Positions 11,321 to 20,624 of a stretch of 64,000 nucleotides of DNA are shown here, piece by piece. Each line of letters starts with the position of its first letter. Within the stretch, counting starts at the first letter, position 1. The position numbers and the translations under genes were made by a program. Source of the DNA: Kocuria subflava (lineage in GTDB: Bacteria; Actinomycetota; Actinomycetes; Actinomycetales; Micrococcaceae); NCBI RefSeq assembly GCF_012163155.1, contig NZ_JAAVUN010000005.1, forward strand, positions 1-64,000, read 5' to 3'. The notes beneath the pieces were generated by a model. The model searched no databases. It had not been told where the DNA came from and saw nothing but the letters and a program-made list of their open reading frames with translations.

Positions 11321-11338
11321 CGGGTGCCCGGGACTCGC

Positions 11339-11402
11339 CCGCCGCGTACGGGAAAGCGCCCCTGGAGAATGCTTCCAGGGGCGCTTTTGGCGTACGCGGC
11401 GG
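11339..11402. terminator. Bidirectional two-stage terminator between fabF and DUF3145
   Basis: The inner stem pairs 11353-11366 with 11374-11387 (14 bp, 7-nt loop) and ends in TTTT on the plus strand and AAA/TTT on the minus strand. A second, outer perfect stem of 12 bp pairs 11339-11350 with 11391-11402. It serves the convergent fabF and DUF3145 transcripts. Confidence 0.9.
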
Positions 11403-11444
11403 AGGAACTGAGCGTTTTGGTGGGTTCAGGGCTTGTTGGTGGGC

Positions 11445-11948
11445 TCAGGAGACGCGATGCAGCCAGCGCACCGGCACACCTTCTGCGGCCAGACGGAACG
11501 GCTCAAGTTCTTCGTCCCAGGCCTCGCCCAGGGCCAGTGACAGTTCATTGACCACCAGCGCGGGATCGCCCTTGGAGTTCACGTAGGCGTGGCGGATACG
11601 GTCCTCAGAGACGACGACGTTGCCGGCTGCGTCCGTGGTGGCGTGGAAAACTCCAAGATCAGGCGTGAAAGACCACCGGGAACCGTCGGTGCCGGGGGAC
11701 GGTTCCTCCGTGATCTCAAAGCGGATCTTGCCCAGGGTTCGAAGGGCTGAAGCCATGAGGGCACCGGTACCCACGGGACCGGCCCATTCGAGCTCAGCAC
11801 GAAGCGCCCCGGGTGCGGCCTCCTGGGGAACCCAGTGGAGTCCGCTGCGCCCGCGGGAAAGCGACTCCAGTGCCCACTGAACATGAGGGCACAGAGCCTG
11901 CGGCGCGGAGTGAATTTGCAACACTCCGCGCGTGATGGATGACGACAT
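11445..11948 (-). CDS. DUF3145 family protein
   Basis: A 167-aa protein of the actinobacterial DUF3145 family, recognised by GVLQIHSAPQALCPHVQWALE near the N-terminus and ELEPFRLAAEGVPVRWLHRVS at the C-terminus. No catalytic motif is visible and the function is unknown. The ATG at 11948 is preceded by GGAGGAA; a frame opening further upstream lacks a ribosome-binding site. It is convergent with fabF, a conserved neighbourhood. Confidence 0.85.
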   Translation of the reverse strand: MSSSITRGVLQIHSAPQALCPHVQWALESLSRGRSGLHWVPQEAAPGALRAELEWAGPVGTGALMASALRTLGKIRFEITEEPSPGTDGSRWSFTPDLGVFHATTDAAGNVVVSEDRIRHAYVNSKGDPALVVNELSLALGEAWDEELEPFRLAAEGVPVRWLHRVS

Positions 11949-12196
11949 GACCTGTTCCTCCGGCGTGTAGGTGCGTCTTCCCCAACGACCTGCCACGTCA
12001 AATCTTCCGAAGGAACCGATCCGTGGAGACGGATCAGCCCGGTGTCACAGTGATGATCGGAGGGGATTCGAGGCCCGCCGTCACATCAGATGATCATTCA
12101 ATTGTTGAGTCCAAACATACGTGCAGATTCGAGGCTGCAGATACGGGACATGGCAATTTTCATGATCTGCGCGGGAATAGTCAACCCGGTCGGCTT

Positions 12197-13177
12197 TCAG
12201 GCACGCGGGTGCGCCTGTTGGAAAGCGGCCCCCAGGCGATCCACGGAGACGTGGGTGTAGATCTGAGTGGTGGCCACGGATTCGTGGCCCAAAAGCTCCT
12301 GGACGCTACGGAGGTCCGCACCGCCGTCCAACAAATGGGTGGCTGCCGAGTGCCGGAGCGCGTGGGGACCCCGGGCAACCACGTCATCCTGCTGTGCCAG
12401 TTCCCGGTTGACCACCTCACGGATCTGGCGCACACCCATGCGGGCCCCTCGCAGTCCCAGCAGCAAGGCATCCTGAGCCTGGCTCCCCGACAGTTCTGGC
12501 CGACGTTGCAACCACAGCTCCAGAGCTGTCTGCGCCGGGGTGCCGTAGGGCACCGTTCGTTGTTTGTTGCCTTTGCCCGTGACCACAGCCGTACGTCTGC
12601 CGCGGTCAAGGTCAGCGACGTTCAAACTGGAGAACTCCGAAACTCGGATGCCCGTGGCCCACAGGAACTCGATGATGAACCGGTCCCGTGCGGCCACGGC
12701 CTGCTCACGGGGGCTCAGATCTGGTGATTCGGCCGCCTGCGCCAGGCGCTGCGCCATGGAACCCAGGTCTGCAGCCGAGACCACAGAGGGCAGATGCGAG
12801 CCTGATTTCGGGGAGGACAACCGCACAGTGGGATCTGTGGGGAGCCGGCCCGTGGTCACACACCAGCCAAAAAACGTGCGCACGGCAGAGGCCCTGCGGG
12901 CAGCACTGGCAGTACGTGCAGTTCTGCCAGAACCGGCTGCGCTGCCCGCGCTCACCGCCTTGCCGGGACCAGCCAGGCGCTCGGCCATCCAGGCACGGAT
13001 CACGTCAAGATCGATCAGGTCAAGCTCCAGGTCTTGGGCTGATGCGTAGGCAAGCAGCGAGCCCACATCCCCCGTGTAGGCACGCACCGTGGCTTGGCTG
13101 CGGGATCGTTCAAGACCCAGGTGATCCGCAAAGGCCTCCAGATGACCCTGCAGATCGGCTCTCAGCTCCGGCTCCAT
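12197..13177 (-). CDS. xerC: Tyrosine recombinase XerC
   Basis: A 326-aa phage-integrase family recombinase that acts with XerD at the dif site to resolve chromosome dimers. It has an N-terminal SAM-like core-binding domain (about 1-125) and a catalytic domain containing Arg in [27 protein letters not shown] and Tyr in IYTHVS. It lies directly downstream of dprA, the usual place for xerC. A linker of about 25 residues rich in Ala, Ser and Gly (about 70-95) is longer than usual. The dif site is not in this window. Confidence 0.9.
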   Translation of the reverse strand: MEPELRADLQGHLEAFADHLGLERSRSQATVRAYTGDVGSLLAYASAQDLELDLIDLDVIRAWMAERLAGPGKAVSAGSAAGSGRTARTASAARRASAVRTFFGWCVTTGRLPTDPTVRLSSPKSGSHLPSVVSAADLGSMAQRLAQAAESPDLSPREQAVAARDRFIIEFLWATGIRVSEFSSLNVADLDRGRRTAVVTGKGNKQRTVPYGTPAQTALELWLQRRPELSGSQAQDALLLGLRGARMGVRQIREVVNRELAQQDDVVARGPHALRHSAATHLLDGGADLRSVQELLGHESVATTQIYTHVSVDRLGAAFQQAHPRA

Positions 13178-13192
13178 CTGTGTGCTCTCCGT

Positions 13193-14440
13193 TCATGTCC
13201 TGCGTGGACGTACCCACAAACCGCCGCGATCCACGGCCAGCCCCGCGCGCTCCAAACGGCGCAATCCGCCCAGGACAGCCCGTACGGGCAATCCGGCAAC
13301 GCGTGCCAGCGAATCCACCGTAGCGCCCTGAGTGACAGGAAGCGCATCGGCAACGTGACGGTCGGATTCGCTGAGGCCGTCGAACATGGCGGTTTGGCCG
13401 GTCTTCGAGTCTGCACCGTGTGGAGATTCGCCATGGGCCTCCAGCGGGGCCACCAATCCCAGGACGTCGTCAACATCGGTGACCAGAACGGCTGAGCCTT
13501 CCCGGATCAACCGGTGACATCCGGCTGAGGTGGCGGACTGGACGCTGCCCGGAACAGCCCCCACCGGACGGGACAACTCAGCGGCATGGTGAGCTGTGCT
13601 CTGCGCTCCGGAACGCCACCGGGACTCCGTGACCACGGTTGCTCGGCCCACCGCTGCGATCAGGCGGTTGCGGTCCAGGAACCTGAAACGTGCCGGCATG
13701 GTTCCCGGTGCAGCTTCCGAGATCACCAGGCCTTCCTGCACCACCTGCTCCAACAAGGCCTGATTGCCCACTGGATACAGGCGATCCACTCCCCCGGCCA
13801 TGACCGCCACGGTGGGCACAGGCCCGACACCGGTTGCCAGGGCTGCACGGTGCGCGGCCTCGTCCACCCCGTAAGCGCCCCCGGACAGGACGGTCCATCC
13901 CCGAGCGGCCACACCGCCGGCCACGTCAAAGGTCACTGATCGACCGTAAGTGCTGCAATCGCGGGATCCAACCACCGCGATGCTGCGATCTGAGAGATCC
14001 CGCAGACGGGTCCGGTCACCACGTCCCCACAGACAGACAGGCTCGGCTTGCTGCAAGTCGCGCAAGGCGGCGGGCCAGTCGGGGTCCTCCGGCATGCACA
14101 TCCACAACCCTTGCTGCATCGCGCGGGACCAGTCCCGTGCGGGATCACAGTCTTGGGCACGTGCCGACCACCGCTGGGTCATGGTGGCAGCGTTGAGACC
14201 GCCCCCGCCAGGCAGGGGTTTTCCGTAGGCTCGGATGGTGGCTTCCAGTGCCCCGTGTTCAGTGCCGGTCACGCCACGCAGCCCGGAAATGACCTCCCAG
14301 GCAGCCACCGGACCCAACGCTTGCAGGATCAGATGGCCCGTGACGTCCCGGGGTTCCAGCACACGGGACAGTCCTACGCGAGCCAACCGAACGGCGTCGT
14401 GATGGCGGTCTGAGGTCATGTTCACATCCGGGCGGTTCAT
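13193..14440 (-). CDS. dprA: DNA-processing protein DprA
   Basis: A 415-aa DprA/Smf that loads RecA onto incoming single-stranded DNA. The Rossmann-like domain is marked by SIAVVGSRDCSTYG, SGGAYGVDEAAH and PARFRFLDRNRLIAA. A C-terminal winged-helix segment covers about 350-410 (VDSLARVAGLPVRAVLGGLRRL). The start overlaps the yifB stop by 4 bp, giving translational coupling. Natural competence is not proven by this gene alone, although yifB (comM-like) sits beside it. Confidence 0.95.
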   Translation of the reverse strand: MNRPDVNMTSDRHHDAVRLARVGLSRVLEPRDVTGHLILQALGPVAAWEVISGLRGVTGTEHGALEATIRAYGKPLPGGGGLNAATMTQRWSARAQDCDPARDWSRAMQQGLWMCMPEDPDWPAALRDLQQAEPVCLWGRGDRTRLRDLSDRSIAVVGSRDCSTYGRSVTFDVAGGVAARGWTVLSGGAYGVDEAAHRAALATGVGPVPTVAVMAGGVDRLYPVGNQALLEQVVQEGLVISEAAPGTMPARFRFLDRNRLIAAVGRATVVTESRWRSGAQSTAHHAAELSRPVGAVPGSVQSATSAGCHRLIREGSAVLVTDVDDVLGLVAPLEAHGESPHGADSKTGQTAMFDGLSESDRHVADALPVTQGATVDSLARVAGLPVRAVLGGLRRLERAGLAVDRGGLWVRPRRT

Positions 14441-15990
14441 GCCAGCTCCATGGATCGGAAGTACAGGGCTGTGTCGATGTCGTCTGCATCGGGGGCGCTA
14501 CGGCCGTCCAGGTCCGCCACGGTCCATGCCACCCGGATCACCCGTTGCATGCCGCGTGCGGTCAAGGCACCACGCTCCATGTCCCGTTCCAGAGCTGCCG
14601 TGACCCGAGGTGGTTGGCGTAGTTCACCGGTCAGCAGGGACGCACCCACTTCCGCATTGCAGCGCAGTCCGTATGGCGCCAACCGTTCCCGTTGCACAGC
14701 ACGCGCCTGAGCCACCCGGGCTGCAACGGTGGCGGTGTCCTCTCCCGTGGACGCGGAGGTCAATTCGGCGTAACTGACGGCAGGCACCGTGATCCGAAGA
14801 TCCACGCGATCCAGCAACGGGCCTGAGAGCTTTCCGAAATAGGACCGGCGTTCACGTGGCGTGCATCGGCAATCCTGGGCCTTGCCGGAGGCTCGACCGC
14901 ACGGACACGGGTTGGCAGCCATGACCAGCTGGAAGCGGGCGGGATACTGCGCGGAAGCAGCAGCCCGATCAATGCGCACGGTTCCCGTTTCCAACGGCTG
15001 GCGCAGTGCATCCAGGACTCCGCGATCGAACTCTGGGGCCTCGTCCAGGAACAACACTCCATGATGGGCACGGGACACGGCCCCTGGGCGCGGAATACCG
15101 CTGCCGCCGCCCAGCAGTGCTGCCGCGGAGGCCGAATGGTGAGGGCTTTCAAAGGGCGGTCTGCGAATCAGCTCACGACGTTGACTCACCCGCGTGTCCA
15201 GCGAATGAACGGCCGTCACTTCTGTGGCTGCGCCGTCGTCCAGTGGAGGCAACAAGCCCGGCAGCCGTTCTGCCAGGAGGGTTTTGCCGGCCCCCGGCGG
15301 TCCGCACAACAACAGATGGTGCCCGCCGGCAGCAGCCAGTTCCAATGCCGCGCGGCCGTCGTACTGGCCTGCCACGTCCGCAAGATCAGGTGCGGCCGGC
15401 TGCTCCCCACCACCGGTTGCGGACTCGAACACGGCTGAGGCGCTGGTGGTCGAGGGCCGCAGGAGATCGGTCGGGTCTGCTCCGGCCGCTTCCAGAACGT
15501 CCGCCAGGCAATCGAACCCCCGAACCACCGCTCCAGGGACCAGGGCTGCTTCCGCAGCGTTGGCCTGTGCCACCACCACCGCCGGATGACCAGCGGTGAC
15601 CGCAGCCAGCACGGCCGGAAGAATTCCCCGCACGGGGCGCAGTGCACCATCCAGGGCAAGTTCTGCCAGATAGACCGTCTCCGGTGAGCCTGGCATGACA
15701 CCATCGGCCTGCAGAACAGATGCTGCGATGGCCAGGTCGAAGTGGGATCCCTTTTTGGGCAGAGTTGCCGGAGTGAGATTCACCGTGATCTGCCGTGGAC
15801 TCAGCGGCGTCCCGGAGTTTCGGGCGGCTGAACGCACCCGGTCCTTGGCTTCCTTCACGGACAGATCCGGCAGGCCCAGTACGTTGAAACTGGGCAGTTG
15901 GGACCCGATGTCCGTTTCCACCTCAACCACTGTGCCTTGCAACCCGATCAACGCCACGGACAATGCTCTGGCAAAACGTTGCCCTGCCAT
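14437..15990 (-). CDS. yifB: YifB/ComM-family magnesium-chelatase-like AAA+ ATPase
   Basis: A 517-aa AAA+ ATPase. The N-terminal Lon-protease-like domain covers about 1-165. Walker A is GPPGAGKT (about 230-237) and Walker B is LFLDEAPEF. The cysteine-rich NPCPCGRASGKAQDCRC follows, and the C-terminal Mg-chelatase domain ends the protein. The homolog ComM is a hexameric branch-migration helicase in natural transformation. GAGGCAGG precedes the ATG. It is co-oriented with yraN upstream and overlaps dprA. Confidence 0.95.
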   Translation of the reverse strand: MAGQRFARALSVALIGLQGTVVEVETDIGSQLPSFNVLGLPDLSVKEAKDRVRSAARNSGTPLSPRQITVNLTPATLPKKGSHFDLAIAASVLQADGVMPGSPETVYLAELALDGALRPVRGILPAVLAAVTAGHPAVVVAQANAAEAALVPGAVVRGFDCLADVLEAAGADPTDLLRPSTTSASAVFESATGGGEQPAAPDLADVAGQYDGRAALELAAAGGHHLLLCGPPGAGKTLLAERLPGLLPPLDDGAATEVTAVHSLDTRVSQRRELIRRPPFESPHHSASAAALLGGGSGIPRPGAVSRAHHGVLFLDEAPEFDRGVLDALRQPLETGTVRIDRAAASAQYPARFQLVMAANPCPCGRASGKAQDCRCTPRERRSYFGKLSGPLLDRVDLRITVPAVSYAELTSASTGEDTATVAARVAQARAVQRERLAPYGLRCNAEVGASLLTGELRQPPRVTAALERDMERGALTARGMQRVIRVAWTVADLDGRSAPDADDIDTALYFRSMELA

Positions 15991-16166
15991 TGCGCACCTG
16001 CCTCATCTGCTCTCTCACGGACTTCCATCCGGTGCTCTCCAGGTGAGTGCACTGAGATCAGAATGGGTACATCCCTGCACCTGCGGTGGGCCTGGATGCC
16101 ATAGGTGGACAGCGACCCCAGAGCAACCGAGCAGAACCTTCACCTGTGGAGTCGCGAGCACTGGGC

Positions 16167-16565
16167 TCAGGTCAATCCCGGCCGGTGTTCCACACTGACA
16201 GCTGTGGGGCGCCCGGGACGCCTGCGGATCATCACGGCCACGGCATCAATCCTCCGGGGCCTTGCATGGTGACCGTTCTCCGATGTCCACGCAGCCAACA
16301 ACAAGTGCAGGCGGCGCAGCTTGACGGGCGTGATGGACTCCAGCGGGTGGCCGTAGCCAACCCCTGAGCGGGTTTTGACCTCCACGCCCACCACCACGGG
16401 GCCCAGGCGCAAGACCACGTCCAGTTCCCCGGTCACACCGTGGTGGGATTTCTGGGCACGCCAGTTACGGGCCAGGATTTCAGCACCGCGTGCTTGTAAA
16501 TACTCAACGGCAATCTCTTCCCCCACACGCCCCAGGGACTGCCTGGCATTCAGATTGGTCTCCAC
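16167..16565 (-). CDS. yraN: YraN family (UPF0102) endonuclease-like protein
   Basis: A 132-aa UPF0102 protein with a predicted Holliday-junction-resolvase-like nuclease fold. GRVGEEIAVEYLQARGAEIL is the family N-terminus. The catalytic-type residues are E and D in TGELDVV and E and K in VVGVEVKTRSG. The GTG at 16565 follows GGGAGC. An in-frame extension up to 16958 runs antiparallel-free into rnhB on the same strand and has no family sequence, so it is left out. It sits between rnhB and yifB, as in many bacteria. Confidence 0.88.
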   Translation of the reverse strand: METNLNARQSLGRVGEEIAVEYLQARGAEILARNWRAQKSHHGVTGELDVVLRLGPVVVGVEVKTRSGVGYGHPLESITPVKLRRLHLLLAAWTSENGHHARPRRIDAVAVMIRRRPGRPTAVSVEHRPGLT

Positions 16566-16765
16566 GGGGTGCTCCCACGCAATTCCGCGGAAGTTTCGGC
16601 AGCACCCCGCAATGACTGACCCTGAGCTCACCAAGGCTCCTGGTGTTGTCAGAGTGCAGCGTGACCGCAGCTGGCCACCACCCGTACACCTGATCTGTGG
16701 ATTCAGCCCCGATGGTTGCAGAAGATTCATATCAGCCGGGCGCAAAGGATCCAGCCCAGGCCGGC

Positions 16766-17464
16766 TCAGACCCCCAGTTTCCAGGACCGGCGGTGGTGGA
16801 CTGTGACACCGTGGTCCATCAGGGCAGCACGGTGGGCCGCGGCTCCATAGCCTTTGTTGCCCAGCCAACCGTAGGCAGGGAACTGTTGATGGAGGTCCTC
16901 CATCACCCGGTCTCGGTGCACTTTGGCCACCACGGAGGCAGCCGCAATGCTGGCGCACCGCATGTCACCTTTGACCACCGTGCGCACCGGGGAAGTCCAG
17001 ATGGGTGCGGCATCAACCGGTGAGAGTGGGGCAAACAGATCTGCATCCGGTTCCGTGAGCCAGTCATGCACACCATCCAGCAGAATCAGGTCCGGAAGGT
17101 GCGCAGGCTCCAGGGCGGCCACTGCGCGGCGCCCGGCCAGCCGAAGAGCTCCCACGATCCCCAGGGCGTCAATTTCCTCCGGGGTGGAGGATCCGGTCCG
17201 TGCCTCCACAACCCATGCCTCGATCTCAGGCACCAGCGCGTCCCGCACCGCCGGTCTGAGCAATTTGGAGTCCCTCAATCGGCCCGGCACAGGCCCTGTG
17301 GAGGCATCCACCACGGCCACTCCCACCGTCGCGGGACCGGCCAGGGCACCGCGCCCCACCTCATCCATGCCGCCTATCAGCACTGGCCGGGCTCCTTGGC
17401 CTGCCCGGCCCGCCACCATCAGCTCATGCTCCAGATCGAGCGTGGGTGCTGGAGTCACTGCCAC
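16766..17464 (-). CDS. rnhB: Ribonuclease HII
   Basis: A 232-aa RNase HII, which nicks RNA in RNA-DNA hybrids and removes misincorporated ribonucleotides. The active-site acids are in GGMDEVGRG (D and E) and LLDGVHD; VVKGDMRCASIAAASVVAK and GYGAAAHRAAL complete the family pattern. The start overlaps the end of the upstream signal peptidase gene by 10 bp. About 200 bp without a gene separate it from yraN. Confidence 0.95.
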   Translation of the reverse strand: MAVTPAPTLDLEHELMVAGRAGQGARPVLIGGMDEVGRGALAGPATVGVAVVDASTGPVPGRLRDSKLLRPAVRDALVPEIEAWVVEARTGSSTPEEIDALGIVGALRLAGRRAVAALEPAHLPDLILLDGVHDWLTEPDADLFAPLSPVDAAPIWTSPVRTVVKGDMRCASIAAASVVAKVHRDRVMEDLHQQFPAYGWLGNKGYGAAAHRAALMDHGVTVHHRRSWKLGV

Positions 17465-18354
17465 CGGTTCATCCTGTGGGAAGCCGACGGGTCCGGGACA
17501 CGGTCAAAAACCTCACTCCAGTCCGTCATCGCACCGGTGCGGCCCAGCGGCCAGGTGACCACGAACGCAGTGCCGACGACGTCGTTCTGGCTGACGAATG
17601 CACGGTTCTCCGGCAGGTAGAAGCGTGAGTCCTCTGAGGCGGTGCGGCGGTCGCCCAGTACAAAGTAGTGGTTGTCCGGAACAATCACGTCAAACGGTGT
17701 GTCCGAGGCCACGTCACCGGCGGGCAGGTAGGCGTCCGTTTCATCCACCGGAACGTCGTTGATCACCAGGCGCCCTTGGGAGTCGCAGCACCGCACGCGG
17801 TCACCACCCACGCCGATCACGCGTTTGACCACGTGGTTGTCCGAGTCGTCCACGGTCACGCCAAGAAACGCCATGCCGTCGCGGATCCAGTCGAACACGG
17901 TCTCCGGTTCATCGGCCGGCGGCAACCACCCCTGGGTGTCCTTGAACACGATCACGTCCCCGCGCTCCGCAGGGCGCAACGTGGTGTCCAAGACGTTGAC
18001 GAACACCCGGTCCCCGGACACCAACGTGGGTGCCATGGCATCGGAAGGAATCAGGAATCCCCGGACCAGAACGTGTTTGGCCACGAAAGCGATCAGCAAC
18101 GCCCAGACCACCACCACGGCCAGTTCACGCAGGACGGTGACCACGCGACCCCGTGGCCGGGTGGGCGGATTGGCATCCCGGGCCCGCCGCCCGGAACGAC
18201 GACGGTACATGGGGACGCCGTCCTCGCGGGTGGCAGGAGCTTCTCCCAGGTCCTCCCACCGCTCGGCAACCCAGGTCTCAGAGGTCGAGGACCCGGTGCC
18301 CTGTGATTCGCCAGAGCCTGCTGCGGTCCGCGAATCAGTGTTCCACGGTGTCAT
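17455..18354 (-). CDS. lepB: Signal peptidase I (third of three tandem copies)
   Basis: A 299-aa membrane serine protease that removes signal peptides from exported proteins. A charged cytoplasmic region of about 70 residues precedes one membrane segment (LRELAVVVVWALLIAFVAKHV). The catalytic Ser lies in FLIPSDAMAPTL and the general-base Lys in HVVKRVIGVGGD. PSDAM replaces the usual PSxSM, so the residue after Ser is unusual. GDRRTASEDSR is box E. It overlaps the previous lepB by 4 bp and rnhB by 10 bp. Confidence 0.93.
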   Translation of the reverse strand: MTPWNTDSRTAAGSGESQGTGSSTSETWVAERWEDLGEAPATREDGVPMYRRRSGRRARDANPPTRPRGRVVTVLRELAVVVVWALLIAFVAKHVLVRGFLIPSDAMAPTLVSGDRVFVNVLDTTLRPAERGDVIVFKDTQGWLPPADEPETVFDWIRDGMAFLGVTVDDSDNHVVKRVIGVGGDRVRCCDSQGRLVINDVPVDETDAYLPAGDVASDTPFDVIVPDNHYFVLGDRRTASEDSRFYLPENRAFVSQNDVVGTAFVVTWPLGRTGAMTDWSEVFDRVPDPSASHRMNRWQ

Positions 18355-19124
18355 TGCCCGTCCCCGGTGTCCTCACCGGAGCCGTCATTCACGCGGGAGA
18401 AGGTGTCTTCCTGGCTGGAGATGCCCTGCCAACGGTCGATAGGCCACATGATGCCCGTGGCCTTGCCCACAATGTCCTCTTCACTGACAAAGGCGGTGCC
18501 CTGCTCAATGTGATAGCGGGAATCGCCGGAGGCTGAACGGTGGTCCCCCAGCATGAAGTAGCTGCCCTCCGGCACCGTGACCTCAAAGGGAATGGTTGAC
18601 GGGTCATCTCCCTCAAAGAGGTAGGGCTCATCCAGTGCCACGCCGTTGACGGTGACCTTGCCATCAGCATCACAGCAGGTCACGGTGTCCCCACCCACAC
18701 CGATCACACGCTTGATCAAGTAGTTGGTGCTGCGATCCGGTGCCAGTCCCACGAACTCCATGGCCTGACGCACGGGGTTGCTGGTCGAGTTGGCAGGCCC
18801 CATCCACCCTTGGGTGTCTTCAAACACCGCCACGTCCCCACGTTCCAGTTCCCCGTACCAGGAATGGGCCACGTTCACCCCGATCTTGTCATCCAACTGC
18901 AGGGTGTTCTCCATGGAGCCGGACGGGATGAAGAAGATCCGGAACAGAAAGGTCTTGACCAGGAAGGAAATGAGCAGGACCACCAGCACGGTGATCAGGA
19001 TTTCCTTGAGCAGCCCGCCGGAGGAGTCCTTCTTGGCCTTTGAGCCCTTGGCATTGCCCGCGGTGTCAGCCTCGGCAGCAGCGCGCGAGTTGGGTCCCGG
19101 CTCGGGGGTGGTGCTCTGGCTCAT
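18351..19124 (-). CDS. lepB: Signal peptidase I (second of three tandem copies)
   Basis: A 257-aa signal peptidase I with one membrane segment (LLKEILITVLVVLLISFLV). The catalytic Ser is in FIPSGSMENTL, the Lys in NYLIKRVIGVGGD, and box E is GDHRSASGDSR. This copy keeps the canonical PSGSM motif. The ATG at 19124 follows AAGGAAA. Its stop overlaps the next lepB start, so the two are translationally coupled. Confidence 0.95.
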   Translation of the reverse strand: MSQSTTPEPGPNSRAAAEADTAGNAKGSKAKKDSSGGLLKEILITVLVVLLISFLVKTFLFRIFFIPSGSMENTLQLDDKIGVNVAHSWYGELERGDVAVFEDTQGWMGPANSTSNPVRQAMEFVGLAPDRSTNYLIKRVIGVGGDTVTCCDADGKVTVNGVALDEPYLFEGDDPSTIPFEVTVPEGSYFMLGDHRSASGDSRYHIEQGTAFVSEEDIVGKATGIMWPIDRWQGISSQEDTFSRVNDGSGEDTGDGQ

Positions 19125-19226
19125 GGATTTCCTTCCGGAGGGCAAAGGCAGCCGCGGCGGCTGTGCGGTGACGGGGAGAATCGCGTGGCATCAGGGCCGG
19201 ACACGACTGCATCACTGTCGAAGAAT

Positions 19227-19994
19227 TTACTCCAGGTCCGCCCGGCCCGTGGGCCACACAACGGTCACGGGTTCGCCGATCACTCTATCGGCCCTGACCA
19301 GCCCGCCACCGGGGGCACCCAGCAGGGAACGGGAATCCACAGAAACGGAACGGTGATCTCCCAGCAACCAGAGTCGACCGGCCGGAACCATCACCTCGAA
19401 CTCGGTGTCACTGGGGGCGTCTCCGGCAAAGAGGTACGGCTCATCCAGGGGCTGGCCGTTGACCTTCAGGCGGCCGTCGTCGTCGCAGCAGGCCACGGTG
19501 TCCCCGGGGACGCCGATCACCCGTTTGACAAAGGTGTCCTGGTTGGGGCGGACGCCCAGCCACGCACCGAGTTGCTGTAGTGCCTGCACCGCTGGGGGGT
19601 CGTCGTCAAGGGGTGCAAAGGAGCCACGGCCATCAAAAACCACCAGCTGGCCGCGTTCCAGCTGGTCCGTGTCCACCCATTTGGTCACCAGCACACGATC
19701 CCCGGGCACCACTGTGGGTTCCATGGAACTGGAACCCACGTAGTACACGTCCACCACCCAGGCGCGGATCACCAGGACCACCACCATGGCCAGCGCCACG
19801 GCCACGGCTATCAGTCGCCACCCGTAGGTCCATCGGCGCCACCCGGTCTCAGGGAGGTCCTCAGATCCAGTGCCTTGATTGCCCTCGGACTCCCGGGCCT
19901 TTCCTGTGGCTTGCCGGGACTGGCTGGCAGAGGACAAGAACCCGGTGGCAGAGGAATCTGCCACCGGGTTCTTGTTGCTCATGTGCTCAGGCAC
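19227..19994 (-). CDS. lepB: Signal peptidase I (first of three tandem copies)
   Basis: A signal peptidase I of up to 255 aa. It has one membrane segment (about 59-82), the catalytic Ser in YYVGSSSMEPTV, the Lys in TFVKRVIGVPGD, and GDHRSVSVDSR. Two ATG codons lie at 19994 and 19982; neither has a good Shine-Dalgarno. Codons from the second ATG onward lie inside an 18-bp perfect hairpin (19935-19974), which may be the rplS terminator or a translational brake. No better start is seen downstream before the membrane segment. Confidence 0.88.
   Translation of the reverse strand: MPEHMSNKNPVADSSATGFLSSASQSRQATGKARESEGNQGTGSEDLPETGWRRWTYGWRLIAVAVALAMVVVLVIRAWVVDVYYVGSSSMEPTVVPGDRVLVTKWVDTDQLERGQLVVFDGRGSFAPLDDDPPAVQALQQLGAWLGVRPNQDTFVKRVIGVPGDTVACCDDDGRLKVNGQPLDEPYLFAGDAPSDTEFEVMVPAGRLWLLGDHRSVSVDSRSLLGAPGGGLVRADRVIGEPVTVVWPTGRADLE
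19935..19974 (-). terminator. 18-bp perfect hairpin overlapping the 5' end of lepB
   Basis: Arms 19935-19952 and 19957-19974 are perfectly complementary with a 4-nt loop. On the minus strand the hairpin begins 64 nt after the rplS stop and is followed by TCCTCT, so it could end the rplS transcript. It also encodes residues of the first LepB. Both roles are inferred. Confidence 0.5.
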
Positions 19995-20038
19995 AGCTGG
20001 GGTGATCCGGGGTCACATGGTGTGTGGGCCCCAGTGGA

Positions 20039-20398
20039 TCACTTGCCCTCGTTACCGCGCTTCTCGCGGATACGAGCAGCCTTGCCGTGACGATCGCGCA
20101 TGTAGTACAGCTTGGCGCGGCGGACGTCACCGCGGGTGAGCACCTCGATCTTGTCGATCACCGGGGAGTGCACCGGGAAGGTACGCTCCACGCCCACGCC
20201 GAAGGAAACCTTGCGAACGGTGAAGGTCTCACGGACGCCGTCACCCTGGCGGCCCAGGACAAAGCCCTTGAAGACCTGCACACGGGAGCGGTTGCCTTCA
20301 ACAATGTTCACGTGAACGTTGAGGGTGTCGCCGGGGCGGAAGTCGGGGACATCGGTGCGCAGCGACTTGGCGTCGAGCTGGTCAATGATGTTGGTCAT
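20039..20398 (-). CDS. rplS: 50S ribosomal protein L19
   Basis: A 119-aa L19. It has the family sequence [28 protein letters not shown] and ends [15 protein letters not shown]19 sits at the 30S-50S interface. The ATG at 20398 follows CAGGAGAAA. It is separated from trmD upstream by 226 bp that contain a probable promoter of its own. Confidence 0.97.
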   Translation of the reverse strand: MTNIIDQLDAKSLRTDVPDFRPGDTLNVHVNIVEGNRSRVQVFKGFVLGRQGDGVRETFTVRKVSFGVGVERTFPVHSPVIDKIEVLTRGDVRRAKLYYMRDRHGKAARIREKRGNEGK

Positions 20399-20604
20399 CA
20401 CAGTTTCTCCTGGTGAACGCCGCAGGCCGTTCACGTGGGTCATACGGCACCCCAAACGACTGCCACCGTGAACCGGCGCGTTGTGGTTGGTGTGCCGCAA
20501 AAGTCAGTCACCCGCGAAATTCAGGGGAATCCTCACGGGGTGTGTGCTGTGTGGTCGCTCTTCCCCCTGCGGCGAGGGCGTGCCCAGCACACACGCAACG
20601 CACC

Positions 20605-20610
20605 ATTATG
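20605..20610 (-). promoter_or_regulatory. Putative -10 element of rplS
   Basis: CATAAT lies within TGGCATAATGG on the minus strand, about 207 bp upstream of the rplS start. An almost identical TGGCACAATGG occurs upstream of rpsP. No clear -35 is visible. Confidence 0.4.
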
Positions 20611-20624
20611 CCACAGTCAGTCCT

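Noticed and set aside
12018-12035. Terminator upstream of DUF3145
   Set aside because: Only a 7-bp stem with a GGAG loop and no T-run; too weak to call.
16566-16958. N-terminal extension of yraN
   Set aside because: It overlaps rnhB on the same strand, lacks UPF0102 similarity, and a GTG with GGGAGC fits the family start.
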